In this document: one piece after another, positions 50,799 through 58,944 of the stretch | How the letters are laid out: every line of letters starts with the position of its first letter | Numbering within the stretch: the first letter of the stretch is position 1 | Assembly (NCBI RefSeq): GCF_008973665.1 | Contig: NZ_WACP01000012.1 | Span: forward strand, 179,415-243,414 | Origin: Paenibacillus tengchongensis | Lineage (GTDB): Bacteria; Bacillota; Bacilli; Paenibacillales; Paenibacillaceae | Direction of reading: 5' to 3' | Length of the DNA: 64,000 nucleotides | Made by a program: the position numbers and the translations under genes | The notes under the pieces: generated by a model | Told to the model about the DNA's origin: nothing | Seen by the model: the letters and a program-made list of their open reading frames with translations, nothing else | The model's database searches: none

Positions 50799-52136
50799 TC
50801 AGGCCAGCTGGGAGACCGCCAGCAGACGCTTGATCGAGCGGTCGGCCTCCCGCAGCACGACCTCTTTGTCGACCGTCCGCAGCAGCCCGCGCTCCATCAG
50901 GATTTCCCCGTCTACGATGGTGGTCTCCACATCGGCGCGGGTGGCGGAGTAGACGATACGCGAGATGGGATCGACGTCGTAAGACGGGAACGTGTGGAAA
51001 TTGCAAAGGTTAAGGATGGCCAGATCGGCTTTCTTGCCGACCTCGATGCTGCCAATCTGGTCTTCCATGCCGACCGCCCTGGCGCCGCCGATGGTCGCCA
51101 TGCGGAACACGCTGCGGGCGTCCATCGTCGTCGGACCGTGCAGCGGCTTCTGGATGATCGCCGCCAGGCGCATCTCGTTGAACATGTCGAGATTGTTGTT
51201 GCAGGGCGCGCCGTCCGCCCCCAGGCTGAGATGCACATGCTGGTGCAGCATCCCCGGCGTATCGGCGATGCCGGAGGCCAGCTTCAGGTTGGAGCCGGGG
51301 CAATGGCTGACATGGACGCCGCGGTCGCGCAGTATCCGCTTCTCCTCATCGTCCAGCCAGACACAGTGCGCCAGAATCAGCCGCTCATTGGCCAGCCCCA
51401 GATGATCCAGGTAGACCACATTGCGCATGCCCGTCATCGCCTGCACAATTTCAATCTCCCCCTGATTCTCGGAGGCATGGGTGTGCACCTTAACGCTATA
51501 GCGCGCCGACAGGTCCCGTACTTCCTTCAGCAGCTGTTCGGTACAGGAAATGACAAAGCGCGGGCTGAACGCATATTGAATCCGGCCGCCGCCGTAGCCA
51601 TGCCACTTCTCCAGCAGGTCCACGCTCTCCTGCAGGGACTGCGCGGTCTCCTCCTGCAAAGCCGGTGGCGCCTCCGGGTTCTTCTGGTCCATCATGACTT
51701 TACCGGACAATGCGCGGATCCCGCTCTTGGCGAGCGCCTGGAAGGCGTAGTCTGTATGATGGACGGTCTCCATATCGACGATGGTGGTCGTACCGCTGGT
51801 AATCAGCTCACCGATGCCCAGCATGGCGGAATAGTACAGCGACTCTTCGTCATGCGCCGCTTCCAGCGGCCAGATCCGCTTGCGCAGCCAGTCCATCAGC
51901 TCCAGATCGTCAGCCTTGCCGCGGAACAGAGTCTGGCAGAGATGGATATGCGTCTGCACAAAACCCGGAATGACCGTGCGGTTCCTGGCCTCCAGCACCT
52001 TCTCGTCTTCAAGCGGCTGGAGCCCGCTGCCGATCTCGGTGATCAGATTTTCCCGGATGCGGATATCTCCGTATACAATCTCTTCCTTTCCGTTCATCGT
52101 AATAATCTCGGCGTCCTTGATCAGAATATTCGCCAT
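50799..52136 (-). CDS. Amidohydrolase, purine/adenosine-type deaminase (TRZ/ATZ family)
   Basis: A 445-residue metal-dependent deaminase from the ATG at 52136 (AAGGGGG about 8 nt upstream). Metal ligands and active site: QTHIHLCQTLFRG (HxH), VHTHASENQGEIE, RLILAHCVWLDDEE, and SLGADGAPCNNNLDMF (catalytic Asp). The family includes MtaD/DadD (5'-deoxyadenosine, SAH), guanine deaminase and SsnA. A guanine-class riboswitch precedes it, which points to a guanine-related substrate such as guanine itself or an oxidised guanine; sequence alone does not decide. It is transcribed alone and ends at a strong terminator. Confidence 0.82.
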   Translation of the reverse strand: MANILIKDAEIITMNGKEEIVYGDIRIRENLITEIGSGLQPLEDEKVLEARNRTVIPGFVQTHIHLCQTLFRGKADDLELMDWLRKRIWPLEAAHDEESLYYSAMLGIGELITSGTTTIVDMETVHHTDYAFQALAKSGIRALSGKVMMDQKNPEAPPALQEETAQSLQESVDLLEKWHGYGGGRIQYAFSPRFVISCTEQLLKEVRDLSARYSVKVHTHASENQGEIEIVQAMTGMRNVVYLDHLGLANERLILAHCVWLDDEEKRILRDRGVHVSHCPGSNLKLASGIADTPGMLHQHVHLSLGADGAPCNNNLDMFNEMRLAAIIQKPLHGPTTMDARSVFRMATIGGARAVGMEDQIGSIEVGKKADLAILNLCNFHTFPSYDVDPISRIVYSATRADVETTIVDGEILMERGLLRTVDKEVVLREADRSIKRLLAVSQLA

Positions 52137-52169
52137 TCCTGCTTCCCCCTTAACATTCAATATGGATTG

Positions 52170-52183
52170 TGCGTCATGACGCA
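52170..52183. repeat. 14-bp perfect palindrome in the riboswitch leader
   Basis: TGCGTCATGACGCA lies between the terminator-like hairpin and the start codon of the amidohydrolase. It may be an operator or part of an RNA hairpin. Confidence 0.5.
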
Positions 52184-52202
52184 AACGGCAAAAAGACCAC
52201 AA

Positions 52203-52219
52203 AAATATGCGCAGCGCAC
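52203..52219 (-). terminator. Riboswitch expression-platform hairpin
   Basis: TGTGCG, loop CTG, CGCATA (one G-T pair), then TTTTT on the minus strand. It follows the aptamer within 5 nt and so could be the ligand-controlled terminator. Confidence 0.5.
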
Positions 52220-52222
52220 ACA

Positions 52223-52290
52223 TTTTCGTAGCCGGAAATTTACGGTTCCCAGTAGAGACCCTTAACCCGATTATTAAGGATATACGAAAA
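52223..52290 (-). ncRNA. Purine riboswitch aptamer, guanine class
   Basis: On the minus strand: P1 TTTTCGTA/TACGAAAA (8 bp), P2 CCTTAA/TTAAGG with loop TAATCGGG, junction GTCTCTAC, P3 GGGAA/TTTCC with loop CCGTAAA, and junction GGCT before P1 closes. Loops and junctions match the xpt-type purine aptamer. The base equivalent to position 74 is C, which pairs with guanine or hypoxanthine (U would select adenine). It lies between the promoter at 52318 and the amidohydrolase gene. Confidence 0.9.
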
Positions 52291-52317
52291 GAAAGGACTA
52301 TTCATTTGAATAGCCCC

Positions 52318-52347
52318 ATAATAAAACAGAGACAAACCATTTGTCAA
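52318..52347 (-). promoter_or_regulatory. Sigma-A promoter of the amidohydrolase gene
   Basis: A perfect TTGACA, 18 nt, TATTAT on the minus strand, about 28 bp upstream of the first aptamer base. Confidence 0.75.
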
Positions 52348-52447
52348 TAAAACTAACACACAATCATCTATTTTATCAAAAAAGACTCATTTTCAATAAT
52401 TTTATGTAATGTTAATTAACATAAAATCTAATTTTGCAGCTGTTCCC

Positions 52448-52969
52448 TCATTTATCCGTGTCAAATCTTTTCTCGAACACAGGAAACCCTGCGGTTCTCC
52501 CCGAAACCTTCACCTCGCCGCGCAGTTCGTAGCCCATGCCCTTATACAACGCCAGCGCCGGCGTATTCTTGCTGTACGTATCCAGCCGGATACCGGTATA
52601 CCCTTTCTTCCGGGCCAGTTGCTCGGCGAAAGTAATCAGCTTGCGGGCAATCCCTTTTCCCTGTGCTTCGGGATGAACAGCCAGTCTGTGCATCACCAGA
52701 TAGGTCCCTTCATTCTGCGGCCACTGAATCTCCCGGTATTGTTCAGACTGATGCTCGTCCAGCACCAGGATGCCGGCTACCGCCCCATCCAGGAAGTAAG
52801 CGTACAAAGTGCCTGCGGCAATATCCGCGAGTAGGATCTCCTGGTTCGGATACGTCTCATCCCATTGATCGCTTCCTCCCGCTTGCATTACTTGCACACA
52901 GGCAGCAATCAGTTCCATAATTTCCGCAATCTCTCCGCTTGCCGCTTGGCGGATGTCTTGACCACTCAT
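52448..52969 (-). CDS. GNAT family N-acetyltransferase
   Basis: A 173-residue single-domain acetyltransferase. VMHRLAVHPEAQGKGIARKL is the acetyl-CoA motif A (QGKGIA loop), followed by YTGIRLDTYSKNTPALALYK, the usual motif B. Substrate unknown. The neighbouring gene downstream on the minus strand is the amidohydrolase, whose promoter lies about 100 bp away, so the two are separate units. Confidence 0.85.
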   Translation of the reverse strand: MSGQDIRQAASGEIAEIMELIAACVQVMQAGGSDQWDETYPNQEILLADIAAGTLYAYFLDGAVAGILVLDEHQSEQYREIQWPQNEGTYLVMHRLAVHPEAQGKGIARKLITFAEQLARKKGYTGIRLDTYSKNTPALALYKGMGYELRGEVKVSGRTAGFPVFEKRFDTDK

Positions 52970-53153
52970 CTCTATCCCTGCTCTCTATAGGCTTTTGAAT
53001 CCGCTGGGCGATTCTGAAGAGAAGTCTACCACATCCGCGAGCCTGTACGGTAGCCGGCAGGATGACATGGCTCTGGAAGCTCAAGGAGCGGGAGGGTGTA
53101 CGCAATTGAACACGCACTGCCTTCCCGCCCCCTGCGGGACGTTTAATCCTCAT

Positions 53154-53564
53154 TTATTCTAATTCCAGCTTATGCCCATCCTCGAACCCCTTGGCGAATC
53201 CGGCGTCGAACCCCACGTTGTACGCTTCGGTGTAGCCCTGCTGAAAAGCGTCCTCCGGCGGTGTTTCGGGCGCGACGCCCAAATCCGGGGGGAGCGGAAC
53301 CACCTGCTGAACCTGCGGCGGCGGCGGCGGAGCAATCTCCACCGCCGGAATCACCTGCACCGGCGGCGTTATGATCCGAACTCTGCGTACCAGCTTCCGG
53401 CGGATTCTCTTTCTGCTCCGCCGCACTCCCGTTCTGAAGTATACAATCTTGCGGGAACGGCGTTTGCGGCCGAGGCCCCGCTTGACTCTGGCTTTGCGCG
53501 CCAGGAGCAGCTTGCGTCTGCGCCCCCGCACCGCCGAACGCGTTCCAAACCGTCTTTTTCTCAT
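53154..53564 (-). CDS. Arg/Lys-rich small protein with Pro hinge and GY motif
   Basis: A 136-residue protein from the ATG at 53564 (GGAGG 9 nt upstream, 4 bp past the preceding stop). Residues 1-65 are about half Arg/Lys (RKRRFGTRSAVRGRRRKLLL). Residues 68-105 form a Pro/Val hinge (EIAPPPPPQVQQVVPLPP). Residues 110-136 carry GYTEAYNVGFDAGFAKGFED, a tyrosine/phenylalanine-glycine periodic motif. That motif resembles the N-termini of the two CgeB-like proteins, and the basic-plus-Pro layout mirrors the tail of the glycosyltransferase at 38355. I do not know the family. A spore coat or crust role is inferred only from these likenesses. Confidence 0.7.
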   Translation of the reverse strand: MRKRRFGTRSAVRGRRRKLLLARKARVKRGLGRKRRSRKIVYFRTGVRRSRKRIRRKLVRRVRIITPPVQVIPAVEIAPPPPPQVQQVVPLPPDLGVAPETPPEDAFQQGYTEAYNVGFDAGFAKGFEDGHKLELE

Positions 53565-53568
53565 CCTC

Positions 53569-53871
53569 TTACTCCTCCCGTACTCCCTGTACTCTGGAGG
53601 TTCCATGCGCGCACGCATCGTTTAGCCATGGTGCAGCAGGAATTCCCCGTTTGGGCTGATGCAGCGAAATACCGGACATCATCCGGCACATGGCGCTTTG
53701 ATATTGGCTCAGGATTCTGATATTGTCGCTCAGCTTGCGGGCTGTCAGCTCCGATTGCCCCGTAATCTCGGCAATGCTCTCCAGTATGGCCGCAAGCGCA
53801 GCCTGGCTGCGGGCAATGGAGCGGATCATCTCCAGCTTGACGGCGTGTTCAGAGCTCAGCCCGCCGCTCAT
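53569..53871 (-). CDS. Small helical protein of unknown function
   Basis: A 100-residue protein, helical in residues 8-65 (KLEMIRSIARSQAALAAILE), less ordered after that. The ATG overlaps the previous stop by 4 bp. No signal peptide or membrane span. I do not recognise it. With the two genes upstream it forms a set of short helical proteins that share the theme of IAxSxAAL/AxIL stretches, suggesting they assemble together. Confidence 0.65.
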   Translation of the reverse strand: MSGGLSSEHAVKLEMIRSIARSQAALAAILESIAEITGQSELTARKLSDNIRILSQYQSAMCRMMSGISLHQPKRGIPAAPWLNDACAHGTSRVQGVREE

Positions 53872-54206
53872 TTGCTTTCCTCTCCGAAGTCGAATCCTTC
53901 TCCGGACATGCCGTCAAAACCGTCCCCGCCTTCTTCGCCGCTGCCCAGCACCGCTTTCAGATTACTGTACAGCCCGTTCTCCAGCTTGGTCAGCCCTTCC
54001 ACCAGTTCCACAACCACCTCATGGATAGAGATGGATTCCTTCAGCTGCTCCTGCTGCGACTCGAACACTCTTGAGTGAATGTGATGCTGCGTCCACTGCT
54101 TGACTTTTTCCGCTTCCACCGCCTTGGCTTCAAGAATCATGGCGATGTTCCACTGGATGGCAGCGGACGATTCCAGCATTTGCAGATAAGCCTTCTCTCT
54201 GCTCAT
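53868..54206 (-). CDS. Small helical protein with acidic Gly-rich tail
   Basis: A 112-residue protein. Residues 1-85 are helical (AYLQMLESSAAIQWNIAMIL, IHEVVVELVEGLTKLENGLY). The last 25 are acidic and Gly-rich (GEEGGDGFDGMSGEGFDFGE). AGGAGG is 6 nt upstream of the ATG. The acidic tail could pair with the very basic protein encoded two genes downstream (inference). Family unknown. Confidence 0.68.
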   Translation of the reverse strand: MSREKAYLQMLESSAAIQWNIAMILEAKAVEAEKVKQWTQHHIHSRVFESQQEQLKESISIHEVVVELVEGLTKLENGLYSNLKAVLGSGEEGGDGFDGMSGEGFDFGEESK

Positions 54207-54236
54207 CTTCCGCCTCCTGCTCTTCTTGGTGCTGCA

Positions 54237-54530
54237 TTACTCTTCTTCATGGCCGTTCAGTTCCTTGACGACTCTGCCCACCCCTTCAGCCATGGCCTCT
54301 TCGAGATCGGCAATGGCGTTCAGGTAAGCAATGATGTTCTTGTTCACCTGACCTGAGCTTTCGATCAGCCCGCTGATTCCGTCAAAATCAGGATCTGCAT
54401 CCGGCAGATCATGGACAATTTGCGACATACGGACGGCAACGTGGCGCTCGGCGTCGAGAATCCGTGCCATCTGTTCGTGCGTATGGGCCATGTGCTGCAG
54501 GATTTTTGTGATTTTATTCTGCACCTTCAT
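54237..54530 (-). CDS. Small helical protein of unknown function
   Basis: About 97 residues. The ATG at 54530 is only 2 nt from AAAGGAG, and the GTG at 54524 is 8 nt from it, so the start may be the GTG; the TTG at 54545 has no site. The protein is almost wholly helical and His/Met-rich near the start (ILQHMAHTHEQMARILDAER), with VNKNIIAYLNAIADLEEAMA further on. It resembles the other two helical genes in size and layout, and is first in their operon. The family is not recognised. Confidence 0.65.
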   Translation of the reverse strand: MKVQNKITKILQHMAHTHEQMARILDAERHVAVRMSQIVHDLPDADPDFDGISGLIESSGQVNKNIIAYLNAIADLEEAMAEGVGRVVKELNGHEEE

Positions 54531-54716
54531 GTCTCCTTTGCTCAAACGCCCTGATACATCATATGCGGCTATGGCCTGCCCGGTGCGGAGAAGCCTTTAC
54601 AGAAGTAATAAAGGCCGTTGACAGAGTGAAGCGCGCAGGATTATGCTGGGTGCGGAAATTGAACTTTTTTTTCCATTTGTAGCAGGACCCGCTCCTGCCG
54701 TGATCGGAGGAAAACG

Positions 54717-55247
54717 ATGAATGTATCAAGCTTCCGCCTGGATTTAACCCCGCTGACAGCGGGGGAGCTGTCACTCGCCACCTATAATTTCGCCGGCCTG
54801 GAGCAGGCACTCGGCCTGAACGTAACCGGAACAACACTGGATGAAGAGCTGCGTTATGCGATGCGGATCAGGCTGTATAAGGTACTGGCCGAGGAGAGCA
54901 ATTATCTCTGGCTGACCCATTGGGCCATTGTCCACAGAGAGGAGCAGCGGGTTATCGGCTTTCTGATTCTGAAGGGGAGCCCGAACGAGCAGGGCGAAGT
55001 CATCATTGGATATATCATTGACGAGAGCTACCGGAGACAGGGCTACGCCACGGAAGCGGTTAGCCGGATGTGCGGATGGATATTCCAGCATCCGCAGGCC
55101 TTATGGGTCGTCGCCGATACCGAGAAGGACAACACGGCCTCACATAATGTGCTGAGACGGCTGGGCGCAGAGCTGTACCGGGAAACGGCTGAACTGTACT
55201 GGTGGAGAATACCTTCACCCGCCGCCGTACAGCTTGAAGCCCGTTAA
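54717..55247 (+). CDS. GNAT acetyltransferase, RimJ/RimL type
   Basis: A 176-residue acetyltransferase. GEVIIGYIIDESYRRQGYAT holds the acetyl-CoA loop RRQGYA, and VVADTEKDNTASHNVLRRLG is the conserved following block (NxxSxxVxxrxG) of the RimJ/RimL group. GGAGG lies 6 nt before the ATG. Substrate unknown (a protein N-terminus or a small amine). Confidence 0.87.
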   Translation: MNVSSFRLDLTPLTAGELSLATYNFAGLEQALGLNVTGTTLDEELRYAMRIRLYKVLAEESNYLWLTHWAIVHREEQRVIGFLILKGSPNEQGEVIIGYIIDESYRRQGYATEAVSRMCGWIFQHPQALWVVADTEKDNTASHNVLRRLGAELYRETAELYWWRIPSPAAVQLEAR

Positions 55248-55262
55248 AGCCTGTAAGACGGC

Positions 55263-55311
55263 AAAACCGGACCAGGCAGCAGGTATCCTGCCCGGTCCGG
55301 TTTTATTTTTT
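55263..55311. terminator. Bidirectional terminator
   Basis: AAAACCGGACC/GGTCCGGTTTT with inner GGCAG/CTGCC pairing; T-runs on both strands. It serves the converging acetyltransferase and rhamnosidase genes. Confidence 0.88.
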
Positions 55312-55324
55312 CGCCTCATATTTA

Positions 55325-57427
55325 TCAAATAACCGCCGTGTACGTAATGGAATAGCTCTTACCTGCTTCAATCGTGACTTCGTAGCGGTCTCCGCCAAGC
55401 GGGCGTACAGTACCGTAATTGCAGGCAGGCTGTTCGCTGCTGGCGAAAGCCAGCACTCCCGAGCCGCTCGTGCTCTCTACGCGAATAATCGAGAGATCCG
55501 CCTCCACATTAATCTGCCCCTTTCCGGTTGGAACTGTGCCTTTCATGTGCTCAAGGCCGCCGAGATTCGGCTCAATGCGGTAAGTTTCATATCCCGGCGA
55601 AGCCGGCGTGACGCCAAGGAAGTATTTGCCCATCAGGTAGACCGGTCCCGCCCCCCAGGCATGGCACAGACTCTTGCCGAAAGGCATCCCATACATGCTG
55701 TAGTGGGCATCGTCGGCCAGAGCCGGATTGTATTCTTCCCAGAAGGTTGTCGCGCCGAGCGCAATCATGCCGCCCCAGTAAGACAGAATCTGCTGCCGGA
55801 CCTGGTCATGCAGACCTCCCTCGCAGAGCACTGCCATCTCATGGAATCTCATATACGGCGTGCGGATCTGCGGAACCTCCGGATTCAGCAGGACGCTCTG
55901 AATGACGCGCTCCCGTTGTTCAGGAGTAAGATAGCCGTAGGTCATAGCGAACATACTGGCGTGCTTCGTCAGTTCAGGCTGTGTAACGCCATCTACGCGG
56001 TGATGGAGCAGTCCGCCCTTCTCCTCGTCCCAGAACAGCTGCATCGTTCTGGCCTTCAGTTCTTCGGCTAGCTTGCGGTAGGAATCCGAAGCCGCAGGGT
56101 CCTCCGCCAACCCGGCAAAGATACTCATGGCTTCAAGGGCGCGGGCCAGTAAAATTTGAATTGTGCTTAACGCCCCGGTTGTTGCGAAATCCGCCCAATC
56201 CACGAACACCCAGTCTCCGGGAAGGCCAATTAAGAAGCCTTCTTCATCGCGCTGCTTCAGGCAGAACTCCATCAGCGAGACGGCGCGGTCATAATATTGC
56301 CGGATGAAGCCGGCGTCGCCCGTGTACAGATAATAATCATAGAGTGAAATAAACCAGTAGGGCGAATAATCCAAGATCGTATTGATATGCTTGGTCAGCG
56401 GGTCCTTGCCCCGCAGGGCAATGAGCGTCCGGCGTGTCACATCCAGGTCGAAGAAGCTGTAATAATTCATCAGGAACGCCTGGTACGCATCGCCCGACCA
56501 TACCCAGAAATCGCGTTTGATGCCGTCAAGGAAGAATTCCCGCGTGTTGAGCTGCAGCGTGTACATCCCCCTCCCGTAAATCTCGTTCAGCTTCGAATCG
56601 GAGCATTCGAAGGCGCCCCGGTAGTCGAGCGGCACATATTCATAGAGCATGGACACATGGCTCCAGCGCACACCGGGATCGGTCTGAATCCAGACATAGC
56701 GGAACGCCTTGGCGTCGTCCAGTGTGTAAATCCCGTCTTCGGCGCGTACCTCTGCTTCGTGTACGGTAAATTCGTCCAGGCTGTAACATCCATCGGGCGA
56801 AAGCGCCTCCATAAGAGATTCCCCATAATAGATTCTCACGGAGCCGGAGCCCGCCAGATTATGAAACCGCAGATAGCCGAACGTCTCCCGGCCAAAATCA
56901 AGCAGCGGAAAGCCGTCCCGCTGCTCAATGGAGACCGGCTCCTGCGGTGTAACCGCCAGGCGGAACTGTGACGGACGGTTCTCGGGCGAGTCGAACGTCC
57001 AGGACCCTGCCGGCAGCCAGTCGTTCTGGTAGGAGCTCACCTCCCAGTCCGGGCCAGTCCGTACATGCGCACCTTCGATCCGTAAGGCCGGTGCTTCAAC
57101 ATCGCTGAATACACATACCGTAATTTGATGGCGGCCGGCCGGAAGCGTCACGACCGGAGTGTTCGAACGGTAATTCTCCCTGCCGTCCAGGAAGAGCGAG
57201 AAGGCGCCTTCCGCCATAATTCGGATCTGCTCTTCCTGCGGCAGATCGTAGGTATACCGGAAGCTGACGTTCGAGTAATGACGGTCCAGCCGCCAAAAGA
57301 CCGGATACATCACGCCCCGCGCCCTGCGCTTGACGGATACTTTTTCATGAAGACGTATTTCAAAATCACCCGGGTACCAGATCCAGGCCGCTGCTTGGTT
57401 GCTCGTAAACTGTTCCAATGGCTGCAA
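55325..57427 (-). CDS. Alpha-L-rhamnosidase-like enzyme (GH78 fold)
   Basis: A 700-residue enzyme with no signal peptide, so cytoplasmic. Residues 1-290 are beta-rich modules (WIWYPGDFEIRLHEKVSVKR, FLDGRENYR). The (alpha/alpha)6 domain begins near 290: GMYTLQLNTREFFLDGIKRD and FWVWSGDAYQ carry the acidic catalytic Asp and the WxGD pattern of GH78. MFAMTYGYLTPEQRERVI and FWEEYNPALADDAHYSMYG follow, with an HAWGAGPVYLM-type block. It would hydrolyse imported rhamnosides. It is divergent from an AraC gene 72 bp away, which is likely its regulator. Confidence 0.82.
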   Translation of the reverse strand: MQPLEQFTSNQAAAWIWYPGDFEIRLHEKVSVKRRARGVMYPVFWRLDRHYSNVSFRYTYDLPQEEQIRIMAEGAFSLFLDGRENYRSNTPVVTLPAGRHQITVCVFSDVEAPALRIEGAHVRTGPDWEVSSYQNDWLPAGSWTFDSPENRPSQFRLAVTPQEPVSIEQRDGFPLLDFGRETFGYLRFHNLAGSGSVRIYYGESLMEALSPDGCYSLDEFTVHEAEVRAEDGIYTLDDAKAFRYVWIQTDPGVRWSHVSMLYEYVPLDYRGAFECSDSKLNEIYGRGMYTLQLNTREFFLDGIKRDFWVWSGDAYQAFLMNYYSFFDLDVTRRTLIALRGKDPLTKHINTILDYSPYWFISLYDYYLYTGDAGFIRQYYDRAVSLMEFCLKQRDEEGFLIGLPGDWVFVDWADFATTGALSTIQILLARALEAMSIFAGLAEDPAASDSYRKLAEELKARTMQLFWDEEKGGLLHHRVDGVTQPELTKHASMFAMTYGYLTPEQRERVIQSVLLNPEVPQIRTPYMRFHEMAVLCEGGLHDQVRQQILSYWGGMIALGATTFWEEYNPALADDAHYSMYGMPFGKSLCHAWGAGPVYLMGKYFLGVTPASPGYETYRIEPNLGGLEHMKGTVPTGKGQINVEADLSIIRVESTSGSGVLAFASSEQPACNYGTVRPLGGDRYEVTIEAGKSYSITYTAVI

Positions 57428-57499
57428 ACCCCTTTCGTCTTGTGCTGGTATGATTGTATACTAATCGTAAATGTTACTGGGAAGGGAATCGTGCCAAGA

Positions 57500-58435
57500 A
57501 TGACAGGAGATAGTGACATCATCAAAGCCAGCTTACCGGCCAAAGCCAAAAAAGCCCCGGTCCACCACTCCCCGGTCTCGGAGCATTTCCGCGGGTCTTT
57601 TCCGCTGTTCGTAAACCGATTTAATGAAGGCTTTGAGCTCCGGGAACATGATCACGAGTATCTGGAGCTTGTCTATGTAATGTCAGGTGAGGGCTATCAT
57701 TACGTCGGCAGCAGCATCGAACGGACTACCAAAGGCTGCCTGTATATTTTGCCGGTCGGCACCTCCCACATTCTCCGCCCCGGCGACACTTCCGGCAAGA
57801 ATAGCCTCATTGTCTACAACCTGTGCATTCTGCCGGAGTTTATCGGCATGCTGAAGAGCTGGCTGTCGTCCTACAGCAGCAGCGGCGGATTATGGACGAT
57901 TTTTAACGGTGAACCGGGGAGTCATATTGCCTTACTGGATAAAGCGATGCGGTTCAGGGAGCCGTTCGAGCAGCTCCACCGGGAGTTTGCGGAGCAAAGG
58001 GAGGGATATGAGACAAGTATGTTCTCCATCCTGCTGCAATTGACGGTACAAATCTCCCGGCAGATGGGAGCGGAGACCGGGAACGGCAGGGAAGCGAATA
58101 TAAACGGATTGCACCGGGAAATGTCCGGTCTGCTGGACTATGTCAATCAGCATATTGCCGAACCTCTGACACTCGGGCAGCTGTCCATGGAGGCCGGCTT
58201 AAGCCGCAGACATTTCATCCGGCGGTTTCGGCAGCTGACCGGTATGGGGTTCTCCGATTACCTGCAGCATAAACGGATCGAATTAGCCTGCCGCCTGCTG
58301 CTGGAAACCGGCGACAAAATCGAAACAATCGCCAACAGCACAGGGTACCGCGACCTGACGCATTTCCGCCAGGTGTTCCGCAAAATCATGGGGACCAGTC
58401 CCAAGGATTACCGTAAAGGCGGTGCCAATTTTTAA
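57500..58435 (+). CDS. AraC family regulator with cupin sensor domain
   Basis: A 311-residue regulator from the ATG at 57500 (AAGGGA about 12 nt upstream; a GTG at 57491 is possible). The frame extends back into the divergent gene and is not used. Residues about 30-135 are a cupin sugar-sensing domain (FELREHDHEYLELVYVMSGE, GCLYILPVGTSHILRPGD). The C-terminal 95 residues hold two helix-turn-helix units (LTLGQLSMEAGLSRRHFIRR, IANSTGYRDLTHFRQVFRKI). By position it should activate the rhamnosidase gene in response to a sugar. Confidence 0.88.
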   Translation: MTGDSDIIKASLPAKAKKAPVHHSPVSEHFRGSFPLFVNRFNEGFELREHDHEYLELVYVMSGEGYHYVGSSIERTTKGCLYILPVGTSHILRPGDTSGKNSLIVYNLCILPEFIGMLKSWLSSYSSSGGLWTIFNGEPGSHIALLDKAMRFREPFEQLHREFAEQREGYETSMFSILLQLTVQISRQMGAETGNGREANINGLHREMSGLLDYVNQHIAEPLTLGQLSMEAGLSRRHFIRRFRQLTGMGFSDYLQHKRIELACRLLLETGDKIETIANSTGYRDLTHFRQVFRKIMGTSPKDYRKGGANF

Positions 58436-58528
58436 TGGGTACGGCATAATCCCCCACAAAGCGGGCTCCCTTTGCCCGGAGGCTGACCTCACGAAAAAAC
58501 GCTGCGCCAAGGGGGCATGCTGGAAGGC

Positions 58529-58850
58529 CCCGTTTGCCTTCGCGGCTCACAATGTATGCGATTTTTCGCATACATTGTCCCGTTTGCCTTCGCGGCGGCA
58601 CATTGTATGCGATTTTTCGCATACATTTGGCCCGTTTACCTTCGCGGCGGCACATTGTATGCGATTTTTCGCATACATTTGTCCCGTTTGCCTTCGCGGC
58701 GGCACATTGTATGCGATTTTTCGCATACATTTGGCCCGTTTGCCTTCGCGGCGGCACATTGTATGCGATTTTTTGCATACATTGGCCCGTTTGCCTTCTC
58801 GGCGGCACAATGTATGCGATTTTTTGGCATACATTTGGCCCGTTTGCCTT
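58529..58850. repeat. Tandem array of about 52-bp units, each with a perfect hairpin
   Basis: Units begin (CCCGTTTGCC) at 58529, 58579, 58631, 58683, 58735 and 58786, with a partial seventh at 58839; spacing is 50-53 bp. Each carries TGTATGCGA-TTTT-TCGCATACA, a perfect 9-bp inverted repeat extended to 11 bp by AA/TT in unit 1 (58551-58576). Units 5 and 6 have a single change in one arm. Between hairpins is the conserved GGCCCGTTTGCCTTCGCGGC block. Overlapping ORFs run through it in several frames on both strands but have no ribosome sites. The array lies between convergent genes. Confidence 0.9.
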
Positions 58851-58876
58851 ATGATTTGATGTAGATTCCTCAAACA

Positions 58877-58906
58877 AAGAGACATCCTATGTATAGAATG
58901 TCTCTT
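58877..58906 (-). terminator. Terminator of the nucleotidyltransferase operon
   Basis: AAGAGACAT/ATGTCTCTT with an inner CTAT/ATAG stem; TTGTTTG follows on the minus strand. It starts about 39 bp past the stop. Confidence 0.75.
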
Positions 58907-58944
58907 AGAGATCTTAATGGACTTTTCAGCGGCAGCGGCCTTGC

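Noticed and set aside
50994..52265. 423-residue plus-strand ORF opposite the amidohydrolase
   Set aside because: Shadow of a gene with complete catalytic motifs, its own riboswitch and promoter.
57125..57499. N-terminal extension of the AraC regulator
   Set aside because: It would overlap the divergent rhamnosidase gene by 300 bp, has no ribosome site, and the cupin domain is complete from 57500.
58529..58850. CRISPR array
   Set aside because: The whole unit including the spacer part is conserved, spacing varies by 1-3 bp and no cas genes are near; the units are self-complementary hairpins.
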